Source: Pseudomonas reinekei (lineage in GTDB: Bacteria > Pseudomonadota > Gammaproteobacteria > Pseudomonadales > Pseudomonadaceae). Taken from it: a DNA stretch of 64,000 nucleotides. The notes under the pieces were generated by a model that had not been told where the DNA came from, made no database searches, and saw only the letters and a list, made by a program, of their open reading frames with translations. A program made the position numbers and the translations under genes. The stretch covers positions 415,354 to 479,353 of the forward strand of contig NZ_MSTQ01000004.1 of NCBI RefSeq assembly GCF_001945365.1, written 5' to 3'. Below are positions 55,014 to 63,881 of the stretch, one piece after another (position 1 is the first letter of the stretch; every line of letters begins with the position of its first letter).

Positions 55014-56985
55014 TGTTTGGCCCCTCTTCGCGTGCAATGGCCTGCGCCAGACGCGCACCCTCTGCATGTACCCGCGCCGCATCAGTTTGCAACAGCAGTC
55101 GAGCATCCACCAGTCTTGTCACGGCCTGCTGCCAGAGCCTCAGAAAATGTTCCGGAGAGGCATAGCGTTCTTCCAGTGACAGCCGTGTGTCAGCCGTCGC
55201 TAACCGTTGCGCTCGGGTGGTCGCAAAGGGCTCGAAACTACCCCAGATCACGGCCAAACCGGGGGCGCCATGGCCGGGCAAGCGACGATTACGGCCACTG
55301 TAAGTGGCGATCGGTACTACTAATTCCGGCATGGGAATACCACCTAACGGATTACCATTGCCGTCCGGGCAGGGTACCAGCACTGGGTACTCACGTAGCT
55401 CGTTGGCAGCCACAGAAATCCGAGCTGGTGCCAGCGTAGCGTCATAAGGCAGGCCGCAAAACCGAGGGTATACCTGTTGCGCATGCTCCAGCGTGACCAG
55501 ACTTCCATCGGCCAACGAAGGAAAAAGGCTGGCTGGCGGTGAAATGCCCCGGGTCACCCAATCGATCAAAGCGATCAGCAATGCTCTGGCATAGCAACCC
55601 CAGTCAAGCGGATTGGTCATTCCCTGGCAAATGTCCTCCACACCGTAGGCAGCAGGACTCCCGACCACATGCTGGCCAGCCACCAGATACAGGCGCACAT
55701 TTGCCGGCAGTTCGAGGGCATGCCCGCGCCCATCGGTGGCCAGCAAAGACATACGCCCGTGCCATGTTTCGCTATCAGTTTCTAGTTGCATGACCAAAGG
55801 CGTGCTGCCTTGCTGTTCGCTGCGCTTCAAGAGCCCGTCGCACCGGCCACTCCAAGGATCCGAGGAAGCGCCATAGGCAAACGGGAAAGCCAGGTCCGGG
55901 GCATCACTGTCCTCGTGTTGCCGGGAAAAACGCGAGACGCGCCAAAAGGGCTGGTTGGCCTTTGTCCTACGCGCCCCCCCGGCAATGACCAGCATTGCAT
56001 CGAACAACCGCGCTGAGGCGCGCGCCTGATTGAAGCCGAGGTACAGGAATTCCCGCAGAAAACGGGCTCCCTGGGAATATCCTTTGGCAACCAGAGTGAG
56101 CGCCCTGCCCGCCTGCCACAGCGGGTTAGGGTTACCGCATTGGTCTGCTGGGCAGTGCTTGAGAAAATCGAAAACCTCCTGGACAACTGCGAAGCCAAGC
56201 CCGCAGACAATGGGATCGCTGGCCAGGTACTCCAGGCAGTAAATGGCTCCTGCATCCTGCTGAGGTGCCAGGCGAATACGCACGTGATGCTTGTCCAGCA
56301 CAGTGATGTGATCGATACCGAGCGCTACGGGTGGTTCCTCTGCCTGTTGGCGTACACTCAGCCGGCACTGGGCAAGGTCAAGAATGGGATAGGCTAGCTC
56401 GGCGACCACGAACCCAGCCTCACAACCATTGCGGGTACCACCGATCGCGGTGTCGGGGATAATTTCCTCGCGAACCCAGCCGCGGACGCCTTCGGCACGC
56501 GGCAGGCGGGCCAGAATCAGAGCCTCGTCAGGTGCGATGTCTCCCTGCCAACCACACCACACTGTGGCCATACCCCGACTGGCCATGAAGCCCGCGCCAT
56601 TGGCGATCACACTCTCGGCGCTATCGAGCACCTGGGGACCTTGGTTGAAATCCGCGAGCGGGCCGATCCAGCCGCCGCGATTGACGATGTTGGCGACCAC
56701 CGTCAGTTCGGATTCAGGCTGCTCTTGTTCAGGCAGCAGGAGGCACAAGTCCGTTTCTACCTCGACCAAACCATCGGCTTCAGGCTTGACCGCATCCAGC
56801 AAACTGACATTGGCCAGCGCTGGCGAGAGTGGGTCAAGGCACAGCTTGGCTATCCCTCTGAGAAAGCGGTAGTGCCTGGCTGGCCCTCCCAAGTGTGCGC
56901 AATCGAGCGAAATGCTAGTGGGAAAACGGACTTCAACTACACCCGGTACTCGCGTGAGTACATGACTTGCGACGTTGAGTGACAT
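55006..56985 (-). CDS. Large alpha/beta-hydrolase-domain protein (Abhydrolase_10-like)
   Basis: A 659-residue protein without a signal peptide. The middle contains GYSQGARFLREFLYLGFNQA with a nucleophile-elbow serine (G-x-S-x-G), and the AAYGVEDICQGMTNPLDWGC and PVLVPCPDGNGNPLGGIPMPELV regions that recur in this large hydrolase family. The N-terminal 250 residues are a beta-rich domain. It should cleave an ester or lactone, substrate unknown. ATG 56985 has GAGG 8 nt upstream. The downstream ACS transporter gene overlaps it. Confidence 0.75.
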   Translation of the reverse strand: MSLNVASHVLTRVPGVVEVRFPTSISLDCAHLGGPARHYRFLRGIAKLCLDPLSPALANVSLLDAVKPEADGLVEVETDLCLLLPEQEQPESELTVVANIVNRGGWIGPLADFNQGPQVLDSAESVIANGAGFMASRGMATVWCGWQGDIAPDEALILARLPRAEGVRGWVREEIIPDTAIGGTRNGCEAGFVVAELAYPILDLAQCRLSVRQQAEEPPVALGIDHITVLDKHHVRIRLAPQQDAGAIYCLEYLASDPIVCGLGFAVVQEVFDFLKHCPADQCGNPNPLWQAGRALTLVAKGYSQGARFLREFLYLGFNQARASARLFDAMLVIAGGARRTKANQPFWRVSRFSRQHEDSDAPDLAFPFAYGASSDPWSGRCDGLLKRSEQQGSTPLVMQLETDSETWHGRMSLLATDGRGHALELPANVRLYLVAGQHVVGSPAAYGVEDICQGMTNPLDWGCYARALLIALIDWVTRGISPPASLFPSLADGSLVTLEHAQQVYPRFCGLPYDATLAPARISVAANELREYPVLVPCPDGNGNPLGGIPMPELVVPIATYSGRNRRLPGHGAPGLAVIWGSFEPFATTRAQRLATADTRLSLEERYASPEHFLRLWQQAVTRLVDARLLLQTDAARVHAEGARLAQAIAREEGPNNV

Positions 56986-57186
56986 CTGCGGGACCTCGAC
57001 AGTTCTTGTTGGTATGCGCCCTTGACGGGCAGGCCCGACGTTACTCCCACACTGGCGGCACGACTCGCATTTGCACGCTAAGCACCGAACTCCTGCCAGC
57101 CTGGCAAAGGCAACCCTGCAAAATGGCCATGGCGGCCAACGTCACAGAAGCGCATCTCCGATAGTGGCCTTGCCTAAGTCCGGGTC

Positions 57187-57228
57187 AGCTGAAAATCCGA
57201 TTCTGTTGAAAAGGTCGGATTTTCAGCT
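57187..57228. repeat. Perfect 14-bp inverted repeat beside the IS1182 remnant
   Basis: agctgaaaatccga (57187-57200) pairs with 57215-57228, with a 14-nt loop. It lies outside the 3' end of the IS1182 transposase fragment and may be an element end or a terminator-like structure blocking read-through into the hydrolase operon. Confidence 0.6.
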
Positions 57229-57410
57229 CGCCTGAACTCAGGCACGACCACCACCGGAGAACCTGCTCATCACATTGAGTGGTTTCTCGGCCCTTCGGTG
57301 ACCTTTGCTGCTCTGTTATTGGGTTATTTGAGGTTTTTTGCTTGGTGCAGGCGCACCTATCCCGTGACTGATGGCCCTTGAGATGTAAATTTGGCCAGCC
57401 GTCGCAGGTT

Positions 57411-58137
57411 CTAAACCGCGGCGGCCAGCTTGAATTCACCGGTTGCGCCGCTCATGCCAAGTAGTCGCAAGCGATCTAATTTCAAGATGCGCTTGAGGTG
57501 GACAAACAACATTTCGACCTCCTTACGTTCGTAGCGAGAGCGCTGATACGCCGGCGTTGCTGCAATGCGCCGAGCCACATCACGAGCGGCTTCATGGACG
57601 CTGCGGACGGCCTTGCGAATCGGAGTGTACGGGCAGCACTTGGCTTTCATCGGACATTTTGCGCAGTCGGTCTGTCTGGATCGGAAGATGATGGTGTTGG
57701 CTTTTGTGACATGTGAGCGCCTGTTCTTGAAGGCCCGCCACTCGCTACGCAGGGCGTGCCCCGTGGGGCAACGATATTCCTGCGCTTCTTCACTCCATTG
57801 AAAATCACTGATCGAAAGGCTCTCGTTCTTACGCTCGGTTTTGTCCCAAACCGGCACATGCGGCCAGATTTCTTTTTCGTCGACCATCCAGGCCAACATC
57901 GGTGCGGTTCCATAAGCGGTATTGCGAATGGGCCGATCTGGCTTGATATCGAAGTGCTCTTCGACCCGCTCAATCATGGTCTTGGTGCTCTCGACCTCGG
58001 CGGTTCGATGAGCTGGCGTTGGTTCCACATCCATGATCACGCCATGCTCGACATCAATCAGGTAGTTAGTCGAGTACGCGAAGAACGCCGGGCCCCTAGC
58101 GCTGCGGTCCAGCGAGGAAGCGGATCAGTCAGTGACA
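57411..58137 (-). pseudogene. IS1182-family transposase, 5'-truncated and frameshifted
   Basis: The - strand encodes the second half of an IS1182 transposase: AYSTNYLIDVEHGVIMDVEP, the DUF4277/DDE region, the zinc-ribbon-like CPTGHALRSEWRAFKNRR ... DCAKCPMKAKCCPY, and YERKEVEMLFVHLKRILKLD. The segment before (LSLTDPLPRWTAAL) is in another frame, with the shift near 58090. The N-terminal third is missing: at about 58137 the sequence switches to aldehyde dehydrogenase. The gene is inactive. Confidence 0.8.
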
Positions 58138-58800
58138 GGCGCTTGGGCAGTGCTCGGCCAAAGCTTCTTCATCCAGAAACCCTCGGACCCTGACACCGCC
58201 GCACTGCCGGCCGAGGTGATGCAAGCGGCCGGTGTAACGGATGGCGTGTTCAACCTGGTACATGGCTTCAGCCCGAATTCGGCGGGCGAGTTCATTTCGC
58301 GCCATCCGGACATCAGCGCCATAACCTTCACGTGCGAGTCGCGTACCGGCACCACAATCATGCGCGCCGACGTCGAAGGGGTTAAACGGCGTCGCTCGAG
58401 CTGGGTGGCAAGAACGCGGCGATCATCTTCACCGACTGTGACTTCGACAAGATGATCGACGGCATGATGCGCGCGCTGTTCCTCAACAGCGAGCAGGTCT
58501 GCCTATGTTCGAAGCGGGTGTATGTCGAACGCCTGCTGTTCGAGCGCTTCTGCACTGCCATTGCAGAGCGCATCAAGACGATGAACGTTGACTGGCCTCA
58601 CGAAGCCGCTACCCAGATGGGGCCGCTGATCTCGTCCAAACACCGCGACAAGGTGCTGAGCTTATTCGAACTGGCCCGCGGGGAAGGCTCGATCTTCATC
58701 GCCGGTGGCGGCGTGTTGAGCTTTGGTGACGCGCGCGACAGCGGCGCATGGGTTGAGCCGAAATCCGCGAGGTCCAGTGGTGACGATGCAAGGTGTGATT
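58134..58800 (+). pseudogene. Aldehyde dehydrogenase fragment, truncated at both ends and frameshifted
   Basis: The + strand reads an internal piece of an aldehyde dehydrogenase: QKPSDPDTAALPAEVMQAAG, FNLVHGFSPNSAGEFI and ITFTCESRTGTTIMRA, then after a frame shift near 58390 LELGGKNAAIIFTDCDFDKM and SEQVCLCSKRVYVERLLFER with the catalytic Cys. It resembles 2-hydroxymuconic/aminomuconic semialdehyde dehydrogenases. The 5' part is cut by the IS1182 remnant and the 3' part is lost after about 58780. It is the relic of a meta-cleavage or aminophenol pathway. Confidence 0.8.
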
Positions 58801-58883
58801 GAGTCATGGTCTGAACGGTGAAGGTCGCCGTGTGCTATTCGGTCATCGCAGTATGGCGAATTTCCTCCGGGCGACGAAGTGCG

Positions 58884-58932
58884 CTGTGCACTGTGCACTG
58901 TGCACTGTGCACTGTGCACTGTGCACTGTGCA
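58884..58932. repeat. Seven tandem copies of a 7-bp unit (ctgtgca)
   Basis: Seven perfect consecutive copies of ctgtgca. They lie between the aldehyde dehydrogenase fragment and the AraC gene's 3' end, so no intact gene is interrupted. A 7-bp period is prone to slipped-strand copy-number change. Confidence 0.95.
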
Positions 58933-59005
58933 CCACCAAGATGCACTTTGAAGGGAGGTTTGTGGAGAAACGATGGAGACGCGGATTTATTTGCGCAGAG
59001 TGCGC

Positions 59006-59833
59006 TCAGGCGTAGCTGATCCTGTCGGTGTAGGCGTTCTGCAGCATCTTGCGCTGGTAGTCACAGGGGGTGGTGCTGACCAGCTTTTTAAAGTCGCGCA
59101 GGAAGTGCGATTGATCGGAGAACCCCAGGTCGAGGGCCAACTGTGAAAACGATACGTCCTGCTGGGTGTTGAGAGTGTCCAAGGCAGCTTGGCAGCGGAT
59201 GATGCGGAAAAACGTCTTGGGCGACATGCCGGTATCCTGGCTGAACTGGCGGTGCAGGGTGCGACTTGTGTAGCCACTGAGGTCCTCGAGCTGCTGCAGG
59301 CGAATATCACCGCGATGCTGCAGCGTCTGCTGGATGATCATGGCCGTAAGTCGCGACGTTTTACTCATCAGTTGCGGGGCCAGATAGTCGTTGAACAGGC
59401 GCATTTGATCGCCCTGCAACGGTGCCTGAACGATGCTTTCGAAGATGTGTGGGGCAAACCCCGAGACCTCCAGCAGGTCGAGTTCGCGTTCGGTCAGTTC
59501 TTCGGCCAGCACATTGATGAAACCGGGAATGACGCCTGGTGAAAAACGCACGCCGAAATAATGATGGTGCTGGTGCAATTGCACGGCCTGGGCAGTCAGC
59601 GGTGTGCCGGAAATTCTGGCGCTGGGGCGGGCGGCATCGCAGTCGAAAAAAATATCCACGCAACCGTCCGGCACAGCCAGCAGATCGGTCGATTGGGCGA
59701 CATCGAAGGCATAGAAATGCGAGATCGCCGGGTGCGCGGAAGGCATCACCGAATAGCGTGACGAATTTAGTACGAACCAGGGTTGTTCGTTCGTCGTTTT
59801 ATGTCGGGCGGGCGGCACGTTCTGCTTGATCAT
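59006..59833 (-). CDS. AraC-family regulator
   Basis: A 275-residue regulator with an N-terminal sensor of the DUF6597-like type (DLLAVPDGCVDIFFDCD) and a C-terminal AraC domain (IRLQQLEDLSGYTSRTLHRQ; DLGFSDQSHFLRDFKKLVST). I prefer ATG 59833 over 59872. It is divergent from the ornithine cyclodeaminase-like gene at 60020 and probably regulates the downstream OCD-RidA-oxidoreductase genes. Confidence 0.87.
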   Translation of the reverse strand: MIKQNVPPARHKTTNEQPWFVLNSSRYSVMPSAHPAISHFYAFDVAQSTDLLAVPDGCVDIFFDCDAARPSARISGTPLTAQAVQLHQHHHYFGVRFSPGVIPGFINVLAEELTERELDLLEVSGFAPHIFESIVQAPLQGDQMRLFNDYLAPQLMSKTSRLTAMIIQQTLQHRGDIRLQQLEDLSGYTSRTLHRQFSQDTGMSPKTFFRIIRCQAALDTLNTQQDVSFSQLALDLGFSDQSHFLRDFKKLVSTTPCDYQRKMLQNAYTDRISYA

Positions 59834-60019
59834 TGTTGCACCTAGGGCATGCACAGATACAGGAAATTTCAAGCATTATTCGCGCCAGCTTTCGGCGTGC
59901 AGACCTGCGCTCAATGTCCGAAATTTACAATACCGCCGAAAATCCTCCCTCGATACTCGACCTTGCCAGCGTGGAGCTGTGCTTACCGCAGCGATCTCAC
60001 CTTCAATCCGAGAATAAAT

Positions 60020-61159
60020 ATGTCCACAAATACAAAAATCGACTTCATCTATCTTTCTGAACCGGACATGATCCGCGCAGGCGTCACAGACATGCTCGCA
60101 TGCGTGAATACCATGGAGGAGATGTTCGGCTTGCTCCACATAGGCGACTACCGCATGGCCGGCCCGAACAATGATTCCCACGGCGCGCTGATCACATTTC
60201 CCAAGGACTCGCCGTTCCCGAACATGCCAAAACCTACGGCTGATCGACGCATGATGGCGATGCCGGCCTATCTGGGTGGCAGTTTCTGTACCGCTGGCAT
60301 CAAGTGGTATGGCTCCAATATCGCCAACCGCGAAAAAGGTCTGCCACGATCGATCTTGATGTTTACCCTTACCGATCCAGACACCGGTGCCCCCTTGGCA
60401 CACATGTCGGCCAACCTGTTGTCAGCCTACCGCACCGGTGCAATTCCAGGCGTCGGCGCGCGCCATTTGGCGCGCAAGGACTCGAGAGTCGTCGGCCTGC
60501 TCGGCCCGGGGGTGATGGGCAAGACTACATTGGCGGCATTCATGGCAGTCTGCCCACATATCGACACATTGAAAATCATGGGTCGTGGTCAAAAAAGCCT
60601 CGATAACTTCATCGAGTGGGTACAAGAAACTTACCCACAGATCACTAGCGTCAGCGTGGTTGGAACTCTGGAAGAAGTGGTCCGTGATTCAGACCTTGTT
60701 ACTTATTGTAGCTCCGGTGAGGTAGGTGACCCCTCCACATACCCAATTGTGCGGCGCGAATGGGTCAAACCGGGTGCCTTCCTGGCGATGCCATCTTTCT
60801 GCTCGCTGGACGCCGACATGGAACGGCCCGACGTTCGCAAGGTGTTGGATAACACTGGCCTGTATCAGGCTTGGTTCGAGGAACTGCCGAAGCCTGCGCA
60901 CAACAACGTACCCGTGATTGGCGTACGCTTCATGGACATGGTCCACGAAGGCAAGATGCGCCTCGCAGATGTCGAAGATATTGGCAAGATTATCGCCGGG
61001 GAAGCGCCAGGACGCAGGAACGATGAGGAAATCATCATCATGTCGGTGGGTGGCATGCCCGTGGAGGACGTGGCTTGGGGCACAGTCGTTTACCGCAACG
61101 CCATCGGAAAAGGTATCGGCGTGTCCCTGAACCTTTGGGAAACCCCAGAGCTGCGTTAA
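60020..61159 (+). CDS. Ornithine cyclodeaminase/mu-crystallin family protein (annotated elsewhere as tyramine oxidase subunit B)
   Basis: A 379-residue NAD-binding protein of the OCD family: MSANLLSAYRTGAIPGVGAR, VVGLLGPGVMGKTTLAAFMA (nucleotide site) and LVTYCSSGEVGDPSTYPIVR. Longer than ornithine cyclodeaminase itself (about 350), it matches the group that databases call tyramine oxidase subunit B, a name whose biochemical basis I cannot confirm. ATG 60020 gives the normal N-terminus; upstream in-frame codons are rejected. A ridA gene follows after 37 bp. A role in handling imines or amino acids is likely. Confidence 0.82.
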   Translation: MSTNTKIDFIYLSEPDMIRAGVTDMLACVNTMEEMFGLLHIGDYRMAGPNNDSHGALITFPKDSPFPNMPKPTADRRMMAMPAYLGGSFCTAGIKWYGSNIANREKGLPRSILMFTLTDPDTGAPLAHMSANLLSAYRTGAIPGVGARHLARKDSRVVGLLGPGVMGKTTLAAFMAVCPHIDTLKIMGRGQKSLDNFIEWVQETYPQITSVSVVGTLEEVVRDSDLVTYCSSGEVGDPSTYPIVRREWVKPGAFLAMPSFCSLDADMERPDVRKVLDNTGLYQAWFEELPKPAHNNVPVIGVRFMDMVHEGKMRLADVEDIGKIIAGEAPGRRNDEEIIIMSVGGMPVEDVAWGTVVYRNAIGKGIGVSLNLWETPELR

Positions 61160-61196
61160 GCCAAAATCCAACCCTCTCTTCCCGAAGGTATTCGAC

Positions 61197-61619
61197 ATGA
61201 CAAAAATCATCAAAGTCAAAACCGGTTCACCGTTTGAAGAACAAGCCAGTTATTCGCGCCTAGTGGTGATGGACAATTGGATCTTCGTGTCTAACACCGC
61301 CGGCCGCAACCCCCAAACCAAGCTGATACCGGAGGATATCCTAGAACAGACACACCAAGTTTTCGCCAACATCGAGGCAGCACTAAACGCAGTCGATGCG
61401 AGCTTGGCCGATGTGGTGTGTTCGCGTGTGTTCATCCAGGACCCCAAGGATGTTCCGGCGGTAATGAATCTGATCGGTGAAAAATTCCGTGGCGTCGACC
61501 CCGCCAGTACAGTCACCTGTCCGCCACTGGGCTCCACGGTCTACAAAGTTGAGCTGGAAGTCACGGCGTATCGCGGCGCGTCGAAGGCGCAGGTGGAAGT
61601 GATTCGACTGGCGCAATGA
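61197..61619 (+). CDS. RidA-family enamine/imine deaminase
   Basis: A 140-residue RidA (YjgF/YER057c) protein: ASYSRLVVMDNWIFVSNTAG, QTHQVFANIEAALNAVDASL and the catalytic-site arginine in VVCSRVFIQDP with a C-terminal VELEVTAYRG. RidA proteins hydrolyse reactive enamines and imines released by amino-acid and amine-oxidising enzymes. AAGG lies 9 nt before ATG 61197. Its position between an OCD-family gene and a DadA-like oxidoreductase gene fits this clean-up role. Confidence 0.9.
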   Translation: MTKIIKVKTGSPFEEQASYSRLVVMDNWIFVSNTAGRNPQTKLIPEDILEQTHQVFANIEAALNAVDASLADVVCSRVFIQDPKDVPAVMNLIGEKFRGVDPASTVTCPPLGSTVYKVELEVTAYRGASKAQVEVIRLAQ

Positions 61620-61626
61620 CCGTCAC

Positions 61627-61658
61627 GCGTCCATGCGCAAGCATGGACGCCTTTTTTT
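61627..61658 (+). terminator. Strong rho-independent terminator after ridA
   Basis: A perfect 10-bp stem (61627-61636 with 61641-61650) with a GCAA tetraloop is followed by C and seven T. It lies only about 20 bp before the next gene, so that gene probably depends on read-through or its own signal. Confidence 0.93.
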
Positions 61659-61676
61659 GTTTACCGAGTCTTGATC

Positions 61677-62969
61677 ATGGCACCGACTATAGCCCCCGTG
61701 AAAACCTCCACTGAGCTTCCCTCAACGACCTCCGTCGTCATCATTGGCGGCGGTATCATTGGCCTGACGGCAGCGCTAACCCTGGCGGAGCGCAACATCG
61801 CAGTGGTGGTGCTGGAAAAAGGCCGTATCGCCGGCGAGCAGTCCTCACGCAACTTAGGCTGGGTCCGCAAGACCAGCCGTCACGCTGCCGATATTCCATT
61901 GGCCCTTGCCGCGGACCGCTTGTGGGCGCAGATGCCGGATCGGGTCGGGTCAGACGTCGGCTATCGTCAGGAAGGCATCATGTTTGTCGGGCGGACCCCT
62001 GAGCAGATGGCGATGCATGAGAGCTGGCTCAAGTCGGTTGAGCATTTGTCGCTGGATTCGCGACTGCTCAGCAAGCGTGAGATCGATACCCTGGTGCCCG
62101 GCGGAACCGGCGGTTGGGCAGGCGGCATTTTTACGCCATCCGATGCACGCGCCGAACCAACCTTGGCCAGCAGCGCAATTGCCAAGGCCGCGATGGCGCG
62201 TGGCGTGGTGATTATCGAGCAATGCGCGGTGCGTACGTTACAACTGTCTGCCGGTGCGGTCAGCGGCGTGGTCACGGAAAAAGGCGAAATCCGCTGTGAT
62301 CATGTATTGCTGGCGGGTGGAATGTGGTCGCGGCGCTTCCTGGGTAATCACGGAGTGGCGTTGCCTACCCTGCCCTTGACCTGCTCGGTGCTGCGTACGC
62401 ATCCCATGGAAGGACCAACGCAAATCGCAGTTGGAGCTCCAGACTTCTCGTTTCGCAAGCACAAAGACGGCGGCTTCATCATTACCCAGCGCGGCAAACT
62501 GGATGCTTTCCTAACCCTAGACCACTTGTTGCTCTCAAAGCAGTACATGCCGCAATTCCGTGCACAGCGTAGCGTATTGAATGTATCGCTGGGCAAGCCC
62601 TTTATCACTGACCTGGCACTGGCTCGGCGCTGGGGAGCCCATAGTGTGAGTCCGTTCGAACGTATCCGTGTGCAGGATCCAGCTGCCAATCCGCGACTCA
62701 ATATGGACGCTATGAACAACTTGAAGGCTGCCTGGCCGGTGTTCGAGAAAGCGCGAATCGCCCAAGCCTGGGCGGGCACGCTTGATGTGACACCCGATTC
62801 CAATCCTGTCATTGGGCCGGTAGCTCAGATACCTGGGTTAACCGTGGCCACCGGGTTTTCGGGGCATGGTTTCGGCACTTCACCGGCAGCGGGTCATCTT
62901 GCCGCGGATTTGGTCAGCGGGCATGCACCGATCATTGACCCAAGCCCTTATCGATTCGATCGTTTCTAA
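61677..62969 (+). CDS. FAD-dependent D-amino-acid/amine dehydrogenase-like oxidoreductase (DAO family)
   Basis: A 430-residue flavoprotein: FAD motif SVVIIGGGIIGLTAALTLAE, GEQSSRNLGWVRKTSRHAAD (the conserved region after the first strand-helix pair) and the C-terminal ATGFSGHGFGTSPAAGHLAA. It is DadA-like and without a signal peptide. It should oxidise an amine or amino acid to an imine, which the neighbouring RidA can deaminate. The start is taken at ATG 61677 (TTG 61671 is an alternative); no strong ribosome binding site is visible, and a strong terminator lies just upstream, which is odd for an operon member. Confidence 0.85.
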   Translation: MAPTIAPVKTSTELPSTTSVVIIGGGIIGLTAALTLAERNIAVVVLEKGRIAGEQSSRNLGWVRKTSRHAADIPLALAADRLWAQMPDRVGSDVGYRQEGIMFVGRTPEQMAMHESWLKSVEHLSLDSRLLSKREIDTLVPGGTGGWAGGIFTPSDARAEPTLASSAIAKAAMARGVVIIEQCAVRTLQLSAGAVSGVVTEKGEIRCDHVLLAGGMWSRRFLGNHGVALPTLPLTCSVLRTHPMEGPTQIAVGAPDFSFRKHKDGGFIITQRGKLDAFLTLDHLLLSKQYMPQFRAQRSVLNVSLGKPFITDLALARRWGAHSVSPFERIRVQDPAANPRLNMDAMNNLKAAWPVFEKARIAQAWAGTLDVTPDSNPVIGPVAQIPGLTVATGFSGHGFGTSPAAGHLAADLVSGHAPIIDPSPYRFDRF

Positions 62970-63259
62970 AGTAACGCACTCGTAGCTCGTGACAGTTTTT
63001 TCTTTTAAACCTGCTCCGGCTTGCGCCTGCAGTTTTTGCACGCAGGACCGGTGTGACCCTGAGGATAGGTGGAGTACTGGCACTTTCCGCTCAACCTATT
63101 GAGTCGGAAATACGCGCTAATGACGACCATGGATTAGCTCCCCAAGGTATCTATTCATGATCATCAAACAGGCCGCGGTGGACCACTCACCGCTGCCTGC
63201 TGACATGGGTCTAGTCTAAACAGCCAGATAGTCGCACTATGGTTTCCCTCAAAAGTCAG
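62970..63259. repeat. Non-coding stretch with second copy of the decayed repeat
   Basis: About 63110-63240 matches the repeat near 37295-37425 in several blocks (gattagctc, ggtat-tattcatg, gcggtggac, cctgctgacat). No intact gene is present. The remainder shows nothing I can assign. Confidence 0.5.
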
Positions 63260-63372
63260 CTACGAAGCACGTCTAGGCGCATCCAAAGTGGCCAGAGCCT
63301 TTAAGCTATTAGCCAATTTATCGTATCGAATATAAAGCGCGGCATTGGCGAAGGCTCTGATAGTCATACCAA
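63260..63372 (-). pseudogene. Probable transposase C-terminal remnant (IS5-like)
   Basis: The - strand reads MTIRAFANAALYIRYDKLAN followed by SLKALATLDAPRRAS and a stop. The IRYDKLA pattern near the end resembles the RYDK-LA box of IS5-family transposases. Only about 37 codons are left. Confidence 0.45.
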
Positions 63373-63504
63373 TTATCGGCCAGCCCATGCCTGCAACGCT
63401 CGCGCGGAGAGCCCGATCGCGCATGGAAGGCTGATCTGATCCAGCAACGGGATGAATTGTATCCGTCCGGCCAACACATCTTCCTGACGCAACCGCCGGA
63501 GGCC

Positions 63505-63551
63505 ATGGTGTCCAACATTTGGGGGTCAGTTCATTTTTAAGTGGACACCAT
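63505..63551. repeat. 10-bp inverted repeat, possible IS end
   Basis: atggtgtcca (63505-63514) is the reverse complement of 63542-63551; between them lies a stretch including gggggtcagttcattttta. The TGTCCA-type ends suggest a solo insertion-sequence end or a hybrid of two ends. Confidence 0.5.
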
Positions 63552-63881
63552 CGCCCTTATAGCTGGGATCGGGTAGGTGACTTCGCCGGACGCTTACATT
63601 ACGTTTGAGAATCTTGCTTTCTCAAACCTGTTAAACGCTGTTTTTGAGCGGCTATTCACCCCGTTGTACGTTTGTAAAAACGTAGGTCGTAGCGCTGTAC
63701 GAAATCGTCCGCCGCGGTCAGTTAGACGCGCAGCTATTCACCAAAGGCCGTGGGGCAGGCGCTGCCTGCCGTGATGGGCCCTACCAGTCTTCAGTTGAGG
63801 AGCAAAAAACGGGGCCAAATGTACCTATCCCTATTTTTTTTGCTTGCTCTTCAATTCGGCCAGCCTGCAGCACTGTAGTGG

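Noticed and set aside
58884..58932. Possible CRISPR-like array
   Set aside because: The unit is only 7 bp and strictly tandem with no spacers, so it is a simple tandem repeat.
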